Assembly: GCA_020086605.1 (NCBI GenBank)
Contig: JACBWW010000021.1
Location: 3,075,708 to 3,139,707 of the forward strand
DNA: 64,000 nt
Source: Lanius collurio
Lineage: Eukaryota; Chordata; Aves; Passeriformes; Laniidae
Direction: 5' to 3'
Numbering within the stretch: the first letter of the stretch is position 1; the number at the start of each line of letters is the position of its first letter. Below are positions 38,000 to 50,229 of the stretch, one piece after another. The notes under the pieces are model-generated. The model did no database searches. It was given only the letters and a program-made list of their open reading frames with translations, and was not told the DNA's origin. Position numbers and translations under genes: made by a program.

Positions 38000-39980
38000 T
38001 GCATAACTTTACAGATTTTTTTCTACTGTAGATTTATTTTTCTTAAACACTTTAAAGTTCACACATTCTGTTGGGACTGCAAAAAAAAAGTTCTCTAGGG
38101 AGTGTGAGGGTGAACAAAGTGAACAAAATCCACAAATTTTTAAGTGAGGTCTTTCATACCTTTTGTCAAGCTGAATCTTCCTAGATTGATACTAAAATAT
38201 TAAACAGTGGATTTGTAAAACATTGTTACAAGAGTTGGTCCTGATACCTGTATATTCATAACACTATATTTTACAGGCTGAGGTGAAGCTGATCTCTTGA
38301 AGTGGCTGGGACAGTCAGAGAATGGAATTAAATTCTAGGTACAGAATATTGGGCGTAGCATTCCTCCTGCACCTTGTCACATCTTGAATCTCTCTAAATA
38401 CAGTTGTTCAGCAGTAAAAGCCTTTGTGCTTTCAGTATTTGACCTTCTCTTTAAATTCCTGTCGTGAACCCATCTAGTTTTGGGTTTTCTGGAACAGTTA
38501 TGTATCTTCTGTAGAGATCAGCTAGATCTCCTTTTTGTGCTGTGTTTGGTGATTGGAATTATGTGATGGTGGTTGAGATGTTTCAATGCAGTGAAGCTGA
38601 GGAAGACTCATCTGCCCAGGTGTATGTGTCATTTGAGAGCACCCTCATTCCCTGGGCTCACTCCAGCAGTTCCATATGCTCAGCCTGGAGCTCTTGTTAG
38701 TTCCCAGGGTTTGTAGGCAGTACCTGTAAATGCTGAGCATTTCTCCACCTGTGGTCTGTGTTGCCACAGTCTGAGAAGGAAACAGAAGATTACATGGAGA
38801 GAAGTGGATGATGGGTCTCTGAAGTGAGATACACAAAAGCACAGTGTTTGTCACCTTTACTTGGGCTTGACCACAGAGGGGTTGCAAAGGGCATCTCCCA
38901 GCAGTGCCACCCAGTGTAGATCTTGTCAAGGCTGGAGAGTGAGCACAGCAGATAAACTTGGATGGGATCGATCGAGTCGCAGACAAGACTGCTGAGAAAT
39001 GGAGATGAGTGGGACCACAGTGGCTTCTTGCAGAGCTGCAGATGGAGCTTTGGAGCTCTCTACATCTCATCTAATTGAAGAGCTCCAGTGAGGTTGGGAC
39101 ATGGCCTATATCTAGTCAAGAGTCAATTTAAACATTAAATGTTTGCAAGTATAATGTTCAGTCTGGTTTCCATCTACTCCTTGGTAACTTTCTTATAAAA
39201 ACAGCCTATAAGCTTGTAAATTAGCTCTCTCCTACTTTTAAATATTGCAACAGAACATAAAAATGTGAATAAGGTATCCTGATCACTCCTGCAGATCATC
39301 ATGGTTATGTTCCAAGTGGCCTCGTCTGTTCTAAATTACTAAACTGGATAAATTGCATGTATGTATGGTTGCACATCTAGCCAGACAAAGCACAGCAAAC
39401 TGGGGCTAGCTACAGCTGCAAAAACAGGATAGTTAAAATAGCTTTTTTTCCCGCATGGGTTTCTGAAGAAGCCCCTTTATTCAGAATCCACTGGATTTTG
39501 TGAAGAAACAAAACAAATCACAATATAAGAAATGCAGTGGAGTTACGCTAGTTGATGGAGAGTGGTGGATACTGATATCTGGAGCATAGTAAGTACCAAA
39601 AAAATATATGGGTGTTATTTTTCTCAAGTTTTCTATAATCTTGTAATCCATTTTAATAAAGACCGTATAGACATTTGGGTTGTAACTCTCAAGCTGTTGT
39701 ACATCATCAGAGCTTTCAAATGATGCAGCAGGGTTTTTCCTCTGCTTTTAAACCATCTCTTACATTAAAACACCATGTCATTCTTGTAATGACTTCTTGT
39801 AAATGTCTTGTTGGAGTAAAAATTTTCTTAAAACATTATTTAAAGCCATTACTCATTGCTTTACTTTTATAGTAGTTCTGAATGCCACAGTTTTAGCCTG
39901 TATCAGACAAAGTTCCTTCCAGATGAGGTAGGCAATAATTGGATTTCTGTATATACGAACTATCTTTCAAAACTGTTTCG
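38000..39980. other. Unannotated stretch, nothing recognised
   Basis: The 141-codon minus-strand frame at 38,645-39,070 lies in a locally GC-richer patch. It has no recognised domain and no splice context that I can defend. It might be a very old repeat. Nothing else stands out. Confidence 0.45.
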
Positions 39981-39989
39981 GTGCACACT

Positions 39990-40480
39990 CACATGACTGA
40001 TATCCTCATAACCATCCACCCTGAACTACATTCAACTTTCCTAAATGAGATTTTATTGGAACTGATTATGATTAGATAAATGGGCGACTTCACTGATGTA
40101 TAATACACTTTTCAATTATAGAGTATGTATGATAATTTACATTTCTTGTTTGATAGTATGATATTTATGTGGCATATTCTGGATGAGATCTGCTGCTGTT
40201 TACATAATGGCCTTACTTTTCTTTTAAATTAAATCTGCTTTCAACTTCTTTCAATATATTTAACTTTTTAGGATAAACAAAGACATTACAAATCCACCTT
40301 AATTTACCCTTCAGTGCAATGAAATCTCTTGGTGGATAAATTCCAGTGCCCAAATTTGTTGCCTAAGGAGACAAATTCTATCATCAGATGAACATAATGT
40401 GGCTTGGAATAGCAGGTTCCCCAGTTAAGTGACTGCAGAATCAAGCAGCCATTATCAAATTGACAACTGAGAGACTGTTA
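39990..40480. promoter_or_regulatory. Candidate conserved non-coding element
   Basis: Non-repetitive AT-rich block with GATTAGATAA-type and TATTTAAC words and a surviving CpG near 40,085. No coding frame. Moderate-to-weak support from texture. Confidence 0.3.
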
Positions 40481-40951
40481 GGGAAAAATGAAATTTGATG
40501 AAGAAATAAGGTTTCTTCTTTCTTGCAGTAAATCTGATTTATGCCTCCTGGGTTAACAGTTTTCTTTACATGTAGAGATTTTGTGGGATGCATTGGTAAT
40601 TTTGAGATAGGCGAGGATTAGAGCATCTTTCCTGGCAAAGAACCTCTGGGCAGAGGAATTAAAAAAAGTATTTAATGTACTTTTCTTTCTCTGCCTTTAC
40701 AACTTTTTATCTGGTGTCAAAACCCAAAGAAACAGCATTCAGTTAGAAAAGAGAAACTGTCATAAGATACATCAATAAATTGTATAGCTAAATAGTTTTT
40801 AAACTTTATGTTTAAAAAAGCAAAAGAAAAAAGTTAAAGTTGTGGGTCACGTCTGTAATAAAGAAATTTGGAAACTATCATATCACCAAATTTAAAAAGG
40901 TCAATATACTAGAGGAATACATTTTTCTAATGTAATATAATCTCTCTAAAT

Positions 40952-41660
40952 GCTTCCAGGAGTTTGCTGATGGCACAGCGCTGGGAGGAGCAGCTGATCC
41001 CCCAGAAATCTGTGCAGCCTTGGGCAGGACCTGGGCAGGCTGGAGAGACGGGAGGGGAAGAACTGGCTGAAGTTCAGCAAAGGCAAGCACAGAGTCCTGC
41101 CCTGGGGAGGAATAACCCCAGCACAGGCTGAGGCTGACCAGAGGGGAGACAGCTCAGTGGAGAAGGACCTGGGGGTCCTGGTGGACAATGAGCTGTCCCT
41201 GAGCCAACAGTGCCCTGGGGACCAAGGAGGCCAATGGGATCCTGGGGTGCATCAGGAAGAGCATTGCCAGCAGGTCAGGGAGGTGATCCTGCCCCTTTCC
41301 TCAGACCTGGTGAGGCCCCTCTAGAGAGCTGAGTCCAGTTCTGGGCTCCTCGGGACAGAGAGACAATGGAGCATCTGGAACAGGTCCTGAGGAGGTGGCT
41401 ATGAAGGTGATGAAGGGACTGATGTACAGGAATTTCCACCTGAGCATGAGGAAGAATTTCTGTACTGTGCCAGTGACTGAGCACTGAAACAGGTTGCCCA
41501 GAGAGGGAGTGGAGTCTCTCTCACGGCAGATATTCCAGAACCATCTGGACGCAATCCTGTGCCATGTGCTCTGGGATGACCCAGCTTGAACAAGGGAGGT
41601 TGCACCACGTGATCCAGTGTGGTCCCTTCCAACATTTAAACATTCTGTGATTCTATGATC
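40952..41660 (+). mobile_element. CR1 LINE 3' end, plus strand (CR1 no. 1)
   Basis: This is the best-preserved CR1 copy. It starts inside the reverse-transcriptase region: TTT GCT GAT GGC at 40963-40974 encodes the remnant of the CR1 FADD catalytic motif, with the second Asp changed to Gly. It continues through the characteristic 'gacctgggggtcctggtggac' stretch and ends in the CR1 3' terminal repeat ATTCTGTGATTCTATGAT near 41,642-41,659. A segment present in full-length CR1 appears to be missing near 41,400-41,430. The copy is 5'-truncated and dead. Confidence 0.93.
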
Positions 41661-41929
41661 AACAAGATTTCTTGAAATAAAATCACCAGGATGTAGAAGA
41701 GTGTAAGAAAGTTCAAGATAGAGGCTGATGTGTCAGAAAGCCATGAATGCCATAGTAGCCTTCCCAAAAGAAGAAAACACAAAAACCCAGGTAAGTTGTG
41801 CACCTGTAGTGAGATGTTCCCTTTGTGTTCCATTGCTCAGTATTGGTTTCTTTTGGAGGTGGTAGTTTTTCCAATCAGGCATTATGCCAGGTGCTTACAT
41901 GGGACAATATACTGATACTGATCATCTCT

Positions 41930-41995
41930 GTGTGTATTTGTGTGAGTAGTATATTTATATATGTGTAGTGTATATATATTTACACACACACTGTG
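41930..41995. repeat. TG/TA/CA simple-sequence tract
   Basis: A run of TGTG, TATATA and ACACAC words forms an impure dinucleotide microsatellite. It follows the CR1 copy by about 270 bases and is probably independent of it. Confidence 0.7.
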
Positions 41996-42796
41996 TCCTA
42001 AAAACTAAATGCAAAAGTCCAGCATCCTTGTAACATGTACAATGAATTTATGTTTAGTCAGTATGGAACTGACATATGACACCAATACTTGGCTTTTAAT
42101 TCTTTAAAGGCTTTTAAAAAAACCCCAAACCTGATGCTTTTGCAGAAGCTCTGCAAGGAACTGAGAACTCACAGCTCTGTTTTTAAGAAACTTTGAAGAC
42201 TATGACAACATTTCTTCTCTTTCTTCCCCTCTCCCTTCGTGGCAACCAACAGAGGCAGTTGGTAATAGACCTACTTCACATTCCACATTTTCAATTGTTT
42301 TGAGTGTCCTTCTGCTGTAACCATTCCTGGCACAAGTCCACTGGACTTAGAGAAGGAACGAGGCCAGCTCTGGGGTTAGCTCAACAGTACTATTTTGAAT
42401 ATGGACACTGAAACTTCTAAGGTTAAGAGTTTGTTAATAAAACATAATTGTGTGTACTTTCTGCTTCCATAAAATGTTTTATAACTTTATTCCAGTTAAT
42501 ATGCTTGTGAGATTGCTGCCATGGGTCTGTAACTTGTAAAAATAGGGGAGTTAATGAGGAACTTTCATGGCTTTTGCCAAGTTACTGAATTATATTAATC
42601 GCTGATTGCAGCCTGCTGTTTTATTAGGACAGTATTTTCTTAGCTATTGACAGATATATTAATGACACTGATGAACAAACCAGCAGTTTTAGACTGAAGT
42701 TACAAATTATTTTTGTAGCGGAAATTAATTTTTTCCTGGTTTAAAGTTTACTAAGAGTAATGGTTTTAAACTAAAGGAGGGTCAATTGAGACTTGA

Positions 42797-43003
42797 TACT
42801 TGGAAGAAATTCTCTATGACGAGGGTGGTGAAAAACCAGAACACATTCACCAGAGAGGTGGCAGATGCCCCATCCCTGGAAACATTCAAGGTCAAGTTGG
42901 GTGGGGCTCCGAGCAACCTGATCCGGCAGATGACCCAGCTTGCTTGGAGGGGTGTTGGACTAGATCTACGAATGTCCTTTCCAACCCAAACACTTCTGTG
43001 ACT
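42797..43003 (+). mobile_element. CR1 LINE 3' end, plus strand (CR1 no. 2)
   Basis: Matches the last 200 or so bases of CR1. It includes the GAGGGTGGTGA segment, the 'atgccccatccctgga' segment and the closing CCTTTCCAACCC followed by an ACTTCTGTGA-like terminal repeat. It is 5'-truncated and divergent from copy no. 1, so it comes from a different subfamily or age class. Confidence 0.88.
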
Positions 43004-43649
43004 AATTTACCACAAGTAATTTGAGTGAAGATATCCATATCAAGCTTTTTGTGAAAGAGGGAGGAATACTTTGGGATTTCTATTTGTTTAACTGGCACAG
43101 CTCTTTGAGGAGGGGCATCCTCTTCCTTCTGTTTCTTAAAGTTCCCAGATGTGTGAGGGCAAAACACAGCCAAAGAAGTGTCCTTGTCTTAAAACTGATG
43201 AAGCACACCAGCTATGTAGCTGGTAATCCCTGAAGTGTTTAATTATGTACGACTGGGAAGTAAGAGCTACAAAATGTTAAGCTAGAGGGGAAGCTATGCT
43301 ATGAAATGCTGTTTTGGAGGCAATCTCTATCTGTCTGCAAGCCCCTCACTTTAAGGTCAAAAGATTGTCTTGTAGGAGCTGGTGACTCCAGGCTCCTCTG
43401 GTGTGACCTGTGGATGCTGCCCTCCAGAGAAGAAAAAGGAGTGTAACAATCTAGATGGTGTTTGAGAAGTCCTATAGAAAGCTTACAGAGAAGGCTGAAT
43501 CCCATGCCTGTTCTCTCACTGTAAGACAAATCAAATTGCAGAAATGATGTACTTTTGGGCTTCGGTGAGTAAGTACATGTAGGCTGGAAAAGATACAGTT
43601 TCATGCATGATGCAATTTGTACAGTTAGAAATGGTAGTTCAGAGGGAAA

Positions 43650-43888
43650 GTAGACCAGGTTCCTCAGAGTCCCATCCAACCTGGCCTTGAACACTTACAA
43701 AGACAGGGTATCCACAACTTCTCTGGGCAACCTGTGCCAGTGCCTCACCACCCTCACAGGGAAGTATTTCCTCCTAATATCTTCTCTAACCCTAACCACT
43801 TTGAGTTTGAAAGTTTCCCTTTGTCCTCTCTCTCCATGTCCTTGTTTAAAGTTCTCCGGTTCTCTGGCAGTCCTTTTGTGACCTGAAT
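43650..43888 (-). mobile_element. CR1 LINE 3' end, minus strand (CR1 no. 3)
   Basis: The reverse complement reads as CR1 3' sequence. On the plus strand the block contains CCATCCAACCTGGCCTTGAA, then the complement of the 'gtggtgaggcactggcacagg' segment, and then the upstream part of the element. Its 3' terminal repeat is lost. It overlaps in element coordinates with CR1 no. 2, in the opposite orientation. Confidence 0.88.
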
Positions 43889-43889
43889 C

Positions 43890-45580
43890 TGATTCCTCTC
43901 GCTAAACCAGTTCTCTGCCTTTCAGTAGCAAACGACTGAAAATGCAGATAATTTGATTAGGAAAAAAATCAACCCTTGTGTAAAAGCAGACTATACACTT
44001 AAACTGGTATGAGGCAAAGCAGCTATATGAGTCTTCAAAACATAAACATAATTCTCCTTCCTCCTTTAACAGGACACCACCTGCTATTTAAGTCACTAAC
44101 TAATCTGATTATTCTAGACAAATTTCAGTGTGCAATTTCTTGTGTCTCAGTAACAAGGAGTGTGTTTGCTCCAAAATCACCCTACTACAGCTAAATGTGA
44201 AAGCATGTGTATTTGATTCATATTGGGCTTGGAGTTTCTTTACTGAAATAAAACAGGAATGCTCCCAAGAAGTAAATACTTAAATAAGCAATAATGCTGA
44301 TGCAAGTAAGAGCAATGCTGAATCCACAGAATGTGTTATTAGCAGCATATTAGTACTCACATTGGCTGAGACATGTAGGTAGTTGTGCATGCTGTAAATA
44401 ATTCTCTGGCTGTCAAAATAGTAGTGCCCAAGATAGTTGAACCCAGTGCAGGCAAAATGGCATGACCCACTTTATTTTCTTTCAGAATCATAACTCACTC
44501 ATGAAGCAGTGGACAGCTCTTCTTAGATTTTAACAATCTGTTAAAGCAGTTGGGCAAAATGCTTTTCACTGGAAGATGACTTATGACCTCTGTTCCTGTC
44601 TTCTTCATCTGAATTGGGGGGTGTGTATATACATATATGAAGCCTTTATCATACCTTTACATTTCCTTTGAGAGCTTTCAAAGCATAGTTGCTTTGCCCC
44701 CTGACTTTAAATTTGGTCTTTTGCTTTTCCACAGAAAAACTCCTTTTCTAGCCCATCTTGGACTTATAAGAACTTCCCAAGGAGCAACCAAAAAGAAATT
44801 TGCTTCAAATTAAAATTCTTGAATTCAGGTATGATCATGCAAACAACAGGCAGAATTTATTTAACCTTCAGCCAGCTGCTTAACCAAGTTGAAATTATTG
44901 ATAGCCCATCAGCAATGATTGAGATGGAGAAGCTAAATGAAGAGGTGCCTTTTTTTTTTTTCTTTTCCAGCCTCCCCCCGTACCACCCCCCTGTTTTTTC
45001 TAGATAAGAAAACCATTGAGCTGGTAACAAGACTTGAAATGCTGTGTCAGCTCAGCCAGTGTGGTCAAGGAGCTCAGCTGTAGAAGGGAAATAAAACTGT
45101 TAAGTTATGACTGCCCTCTAATCAGTCACAGGGGTAATGATGTTTGGCTTTAGTCAGGTTATATGTCAGTAAATATATATCTCTCAGACAGCCTTTAAGA
45201 CAGCCTTAAGACCATGCTTATTGTTTTATATAGATAGGGGTCGGATGCTGATATATGGTGGTCATAGGCCACTGAAATAAATTTCACAGTGTTCAGCAGG
45301 TAAAGTTAATCTCAATAGAACAGAATGTGACTGCACTTTTGATAGAATATTCATTTGACAATGATGGGGCATTTTTTCTCTGTTAGGTTTTGTGCAAATC
45401 ACTCAAATGCAGATGATTTTTTTCCCTGTCTTGATTTTAGTTTTGCTGCTACCTGAAGTGACCCTTTACATTTGGACTTTAGTTTAGAGCTGTGGAAAGA
45501 TCAAAAATTCCAGTTTATAAACAACACTGTGTTCACCTTGTTCACTTATTCTGTTCACCCTGCTCACACATAAATCACTT
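43890..45580. other. Unannotated stretch with a polypyrimidine tract
   Basis: No gene was recognised. Positions 44,948-45,003 are almost entirely pyrimidine, with T12 and C-rich runs, and contain TTCCAG and TTCTAG, which look like splice acceptors. No credible exon follows either of them. Confidence 0.5.
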
Positions 45581-45589
45581 TCAAAGGTA

Positions 45590-46560
45590 AGGGGACGTTC
45601 TAGACTTACAGCTCTGTGAATTAAAATTTTACTATAGACTAAGAGAAATATTTTTTAACATATTCTTTCTGATAATGATATTTAAGTTTTCACTTAAGCT
45701 TATTGCTAAGGACTTCATATCCTTTGCTGCAAATATTGGATCACACCCTTCATTACTGCAGCTTGACATTAGACATTAAATTCACCAAGTCTCTCAATAG
45801 CATTTCTATAACATAAATTGGATTGTCATGAAAAGCAGAAGGTTCCTATTATACCAGATGCTGCTCTTACTATTATTCAGTATTACCATTCCACAGAGTA
45901 AGAAAATGTCAAAATACAGCCTACATGCATTTCATGTAACATCAGTGCAATTAGACTAGAATTGGATAATGCCATAGGTAGTACTTACTCCCTAAGTAAA
46001 ATATGCTTTTGGTTTTAGAGTATAATGCAGTGTCCATTTTTAAATTCAACAAAATTATGGCTGTAGGCCTAGGGTTAAACTAAAGCATCGAGATGCCCTG
46101 CCCGCTCATGTGGGAGCCTTTAATCCAGATCTAGAGTAACAAAACTGTTTTAGTTTAATTTAGTAGGATTTATTAGAGCAATGGCTTAATCATGAAGTTT
46201 AATTTTGTGTTCACATTGTTAAATATCAAATTAATAGAAAATTAGTGCGGGTAAAGACTAAAAGTGAAAAAACAATAAGTAATGTCTAGAATTGAAGGCA
46301 GGTATTGTTGATAAATTGACTGTATATCAGGCTTTTGGTGTTAACCTTTGTTGATGTTGTTTTGCCAGGGTTTTTTTTAAGTTGTTGCAGTCAATGAATA
46401 AGTTAAACTCAGAAAGTGTAATATTCATACTACAGCTTTTTATATTTGCTAAATGCTGATCTAGGTCCTAAGAGAAAATTATTATAATGTCAATATAAAC
46501 ACACTAAATTTTACCTTTTAAATCTGCTAGGAGAATTTTTATGAAACTGTGAAATATTGA
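45590..46560. promoter_or_regulatory. Candidate conserved non-coding block
   Basis: AT-rich, non-repetitive sequence with AATTAATAG, TTAATTTAG and ACATTAAATTC words, and retained CpGs near 46,089, 46,102 and 46,249. There is no coding frame of note. Enhancer-like by texture only. Confidence 0.3.
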
Positions 46561-46764
46561 AGAGTTTTTTGCTCTTACATGGTATGAACTAGTCTACATT
46601 CACAAATTGTTAAATCTTCTTTCCTAATTTCTGATTTTCTTTTAAAGAAGATGCTCTAATATTCTGGGTTTGTACAGCCCTTTTTAGACAGGTGTCCATA
46701 GACATCACTGAATGATGCTTCATAAGCTTCTTGATACAAATGTCATCAGCTGAAAAATTCCAAC

Positions 46765-46804
46765 TATTACCAGGAATCCCATAGTATTACCAGGAATCCT
46801 ATAG
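46765..46804. repeat. 20-bp tandem duplication
   Basis: TATTACCAGGAATCCCATAG at 46765-46784 is followed directly by a copy with one mismatch at 46785-46804. It is a simple recent duplication. Confidence 0.95.
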
Positions 46805-46889
46805 TTAAATGAAATCCTCTACATGTGAAAACTGGGTAAGAAATGAGAGTTCATGTTGTCTGAACTATAAATAGGCATGAAATTATTCA

Positions 46890-47110
46890 GAGACTTTCCA
46901 TGTGATCATCATATGTTAACTTTCACCTAGTAAGGCCCTATCAGGGCAGTGCTTAGGCAGGTATTTCAAGCTGTCAACTACTGTAAGCTGTGATTAAGAG
47001 CTTTCCTCGACAGTGACCCTAATTAGCATTCTGATGTCTGAAATAAGCTAGGCTGTGTCTGCAGACAGACTTAATTTGGGGAACACAGGCTCATCTTTTT
47101 AAATTAACGT
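46890..47110. promoter_or_regulatory. Possible enhancer-like block
   Basis: Contains TAATTA at 47030-47035 within CCTAATTAGC, a CCTATCAGGG/TGATTAAGAG segment and a surviving CpG near 47,009. No coding frame and no repeat. Confidence 0.3.
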
Positions 47111-47119
47111 ATTAAAGCT

Positions 47120-49710
47120 TTGTATTTTCCTCATTTAACATATTAAGTTCTTTCAGAGAAACAAAAACATTTAAAATTGTTTTTGGACAGTTTGTCAGGG
47201 ATTGCTGTATTTTAACTCTTCTTCCTCTCCTAGTCAAATTTAAAAAACATTACGTTCCAGGTCTCTGAATTTTCTACTATAGATTTTACTGGCCAACTCT
47301 GACTGTTCTTCTGGTTAATATTTGATCAGTGTCTGGAAAGGCACTGATCTGAAGGGAACATATGATCAGTAATGACTTTGATACTTCCTGTCTTGCTGAG
47401 AGTTTGCTCTCTTGTAGCAATGCTTTAATGGCTGTGAAATTGCTTCTGAGTTTTGCAATAGTGTACCTTATATTGAGTTTCAAAAGCTTTAAGTCCATAT
47501 GTGGCATTGTTAATGTCAATGTTTTATGATTTATTTTTATTTACCTTTTTCTAATTACATGTATGTTATCACCCAGTATCAGTATCATAACCGGTTCTCC
47601 TAAAAGCTCATTTTTCAAATTTATTTTTTTCCTTGTTTTTCTGTCAAATTTTTAAAAGCACATTAAAATAATTCAGATATTAAAATCAGGTCTTATTTAG
47701 GATGTCTCTAGCTTAAAAAAAATTAAAAGCACCTGCATCTTTATAATGATTTAACAAAAAGTAAAAAAGGTTTTCTTGATGTGGATAGGGATCAGTTTGA
47801 ATTTTTTTACACTGATACAGGAAATTCTCGTGAAGGAAACGCAAATCCTTCCAAGTGTTTAAAAGCACCTTTTAAATCTCTGTACTTTAATGTACGCCAA
47901 AATTTTTGCTGGCTTGATATAGAAAACAAGTCACAGCCTTTTCTGTAACTACCTGGGTATGAATGGTCAGTATTGATTATTACTTCTTTTCTTTTACATA
48001 TACTTCACTGAAGCCTAGTGATCCATTGAGAACCATGGAAAGGAATATTTGCTTTGTTTCTCACAAATTATTTTTCAAGAAGAAAACAAACTTTTTCAGG
48101 TGTTTTTTCAAAGTATAGACTTTTCCAACACAAAAATATCCTCAAGAACTACTAACATAATTCTTTAACTACTAATCTAATTGCTAAAACTTCTAATGTA
48201 ATTGTTTAACATTTCATAATAGGCTACCCAAGAACTACACCAATGCCCAGAAAATTAAAAGCAAATAGTCAAGTAGTAAATTACTAAGTTTACATAAATG
48301 ATGTGGTAGTAAAAGTTCAAATCCAGGGAAAAATAATTATTGCAGCATTTTAGGCTGATAAATGAGATTTTAGCAATATCTGTGTATGGGTTTCTGGAGT
48401 GAGCTTTTTCTACTTATATCTTCACTGAACAGATTTCCAACCCTTGTACATAAAGCATATTTTTCTTATTCTTCTTACCAGGGCTTAACAAGCTACAGCT
48501 TATTCACACATGGCGGGGGGAGGGTGGAGGTAAGAGGTAAGAAAAGTACTTTATTACAGCCTACCTAGAGTTCAGAAGACACCCTTTAAAATGTTGATGT
48601 GATTTTTTTGTGTTCATGCAATTAAGGCAGACTTTGTGCCAAGACTGGAAAGTACTCTGGGAGGAAGAGACCTTAACAACTTTTCATAGTCTCTACTTTC
48701 AAACACACAGCAGATAGTAATTTGTTAGCTAGTTAACACAGAAGTTAATCAAATCACAGCTGGCTAGAGCCAAGACAGAAATGCCAACGCTCTTTTGCCA
48801 AGGTGTCCATTGCAAATGCAGTGACTGATGGATGGGTTTATCTCACACCTATGGAGATGGTCAGCTTCAGCATTAAAAGGAGGCATCTCCATGGGTTACT
48901 CCACAAATTCAGTGTGACGGGTTTTAATACATTTACTGCACTGAATACTTCTGCAGTCACTGCTGAAGAATAAATTTTGAAGGCTGGTTGATGATTCTCA
49001 GCAACCACTTCCTAGGCTCTTTGCAACAAGAGTCAACTGTACTACAAGGCACAAATTCTGATTTTTGCTTTTAATGTTTAGTGGTCTATGGCACTTGGTA
49101 TAGATTTGGCATTGAAAAAACACTATTAAAATGTTCCAAATGGAGAACTGAAAAATACAACTAGGTGTAAACTGTGGTCTTTAATCACATGGTCATCGTC
49201 GTGCACACAAATAATCTGTAGGAGTTTAATGATTTTCTAAAACTGACCTCTATTTTTCTTGTGCTTGGTTGCTGAAACATAGAAGTATTTCTCTTAATTA
49301 TAACAAATTATTCTGATATTTTCCATAGGCACAGTTTCTGAAGGCAATATAGCATTAGGTTCTGAGATATTTGTCTTGTCTTATAGAAGGTGTTTCATCA
49401 CTCTCAGAGAAGCTCCCTGTGTAGTTCCCAACGAAGCTTCACAAACATTTAAATCCCCTACTAGAGGAGACGTGGATTTAACTGTGAGTCAACTTACTTT
49501 TTAAACCTCATTACAAAACAAGAACACCAAAAAACCCAAACAAAACCTCCACACCCACAGCTTTTTTAAAATCAACTCTGCTCCCAAGTACGATTTCTCT
49601 TTCAGCTTTACCAGGAATAATTAAGATGTAAATGTAGTCTCTGTTTGCCAAATGGGAAACAGTATTTTTACCAGAGGCTTCCCCCACCTCAACTTTATCC
49701 ATCTAGATAA
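47120..49710. other. AT-rich unannotated stretch
   Basis: No gene, RNA gene or transposon was recognised. The notable item is the three-copy 20-bp repeat described separately at 48,147-48,207. Confidence 0.55.
48147..48207. repeat. Three degenerate ~20-bp tandem units with TAATT cores
   Basis: Units at 48147-48166, 48167-48186 and 48187-48207 follow the pattern AACTWCTAAYNTAATTNNTT. The TAATT core is kept in all three (CATAATT, CTAATT, GTAATT). The third unit shares CTTCTAATGT with the tandem repeat near 51,752. Confidence 0.75.
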
Positions 49711-49719
49711 ACATAATTA

Positions 49720-50220
49720 AGTAATGGATGATGGTTTGTTAGCATTTTATTACATGTGTTTGCAAGGGCATTAAGAATAATCATAAAATGCACAACAAAT
49801 GTTATAGGTATTGAGGTTTTCAGCAGTAGAAAACGTGACTTTTTAAAATCTGGGCTGGAAACATGTACTTCTATTCCTTATTAACTATTCCTCTATGCGG
49901 AACAGCCATTGAGATGCTGCTGTGTTAATTGATTTACATACACTAATTGCTACTGAGTGGTCACCTGCTCAATAGTGTTAATAGATTCATATTTTGAGAT
50001 AGCAGTTATTTGCAAGTAGTAGGCAATAGGAAACATTAAATTCACTTTAGATTTTAGCAATGAAATTGGATTATCCTTTTGTTTAGGAACCTGTTTGCTG
50101 CTTTGCTGTTCAAACAAAATGACCTAGTGAAGCTGTCAAAATTTGCAATATTCTGTATGTGTGTATCATGTAAATGTATGTCTATGTATATGGTTATATA
50201 ATAGTGAAAATTTCCAATAG
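49720..50220. promoter_or_regulatory. Candidate conserved non-coding element
   Basis: Contains GTTAATTGATTTAC and ACTAATTGC homeodomain-type words next to a CACCTG E-box at 49962-49967. It has little simple repeat until the TGTATG-rich end at about 50,150-50,200. No coding frame. Inferred from motif clustering. Confidence 0.35.
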
Positions 50221-50229
50221 ACAGGGATG

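Noticed and set aside
38645..39070. 141-codon minus-strand frame
   Set aside because: It has no recognised domain, conserved motif or splice context and lies in a locally GC-richer patch.
43299..43694. 131-codon minus-strand frame next to CR1 no. 3
   Set aside because: Its 5' end runs into the CR1 relic and the rest has no recognised homology.
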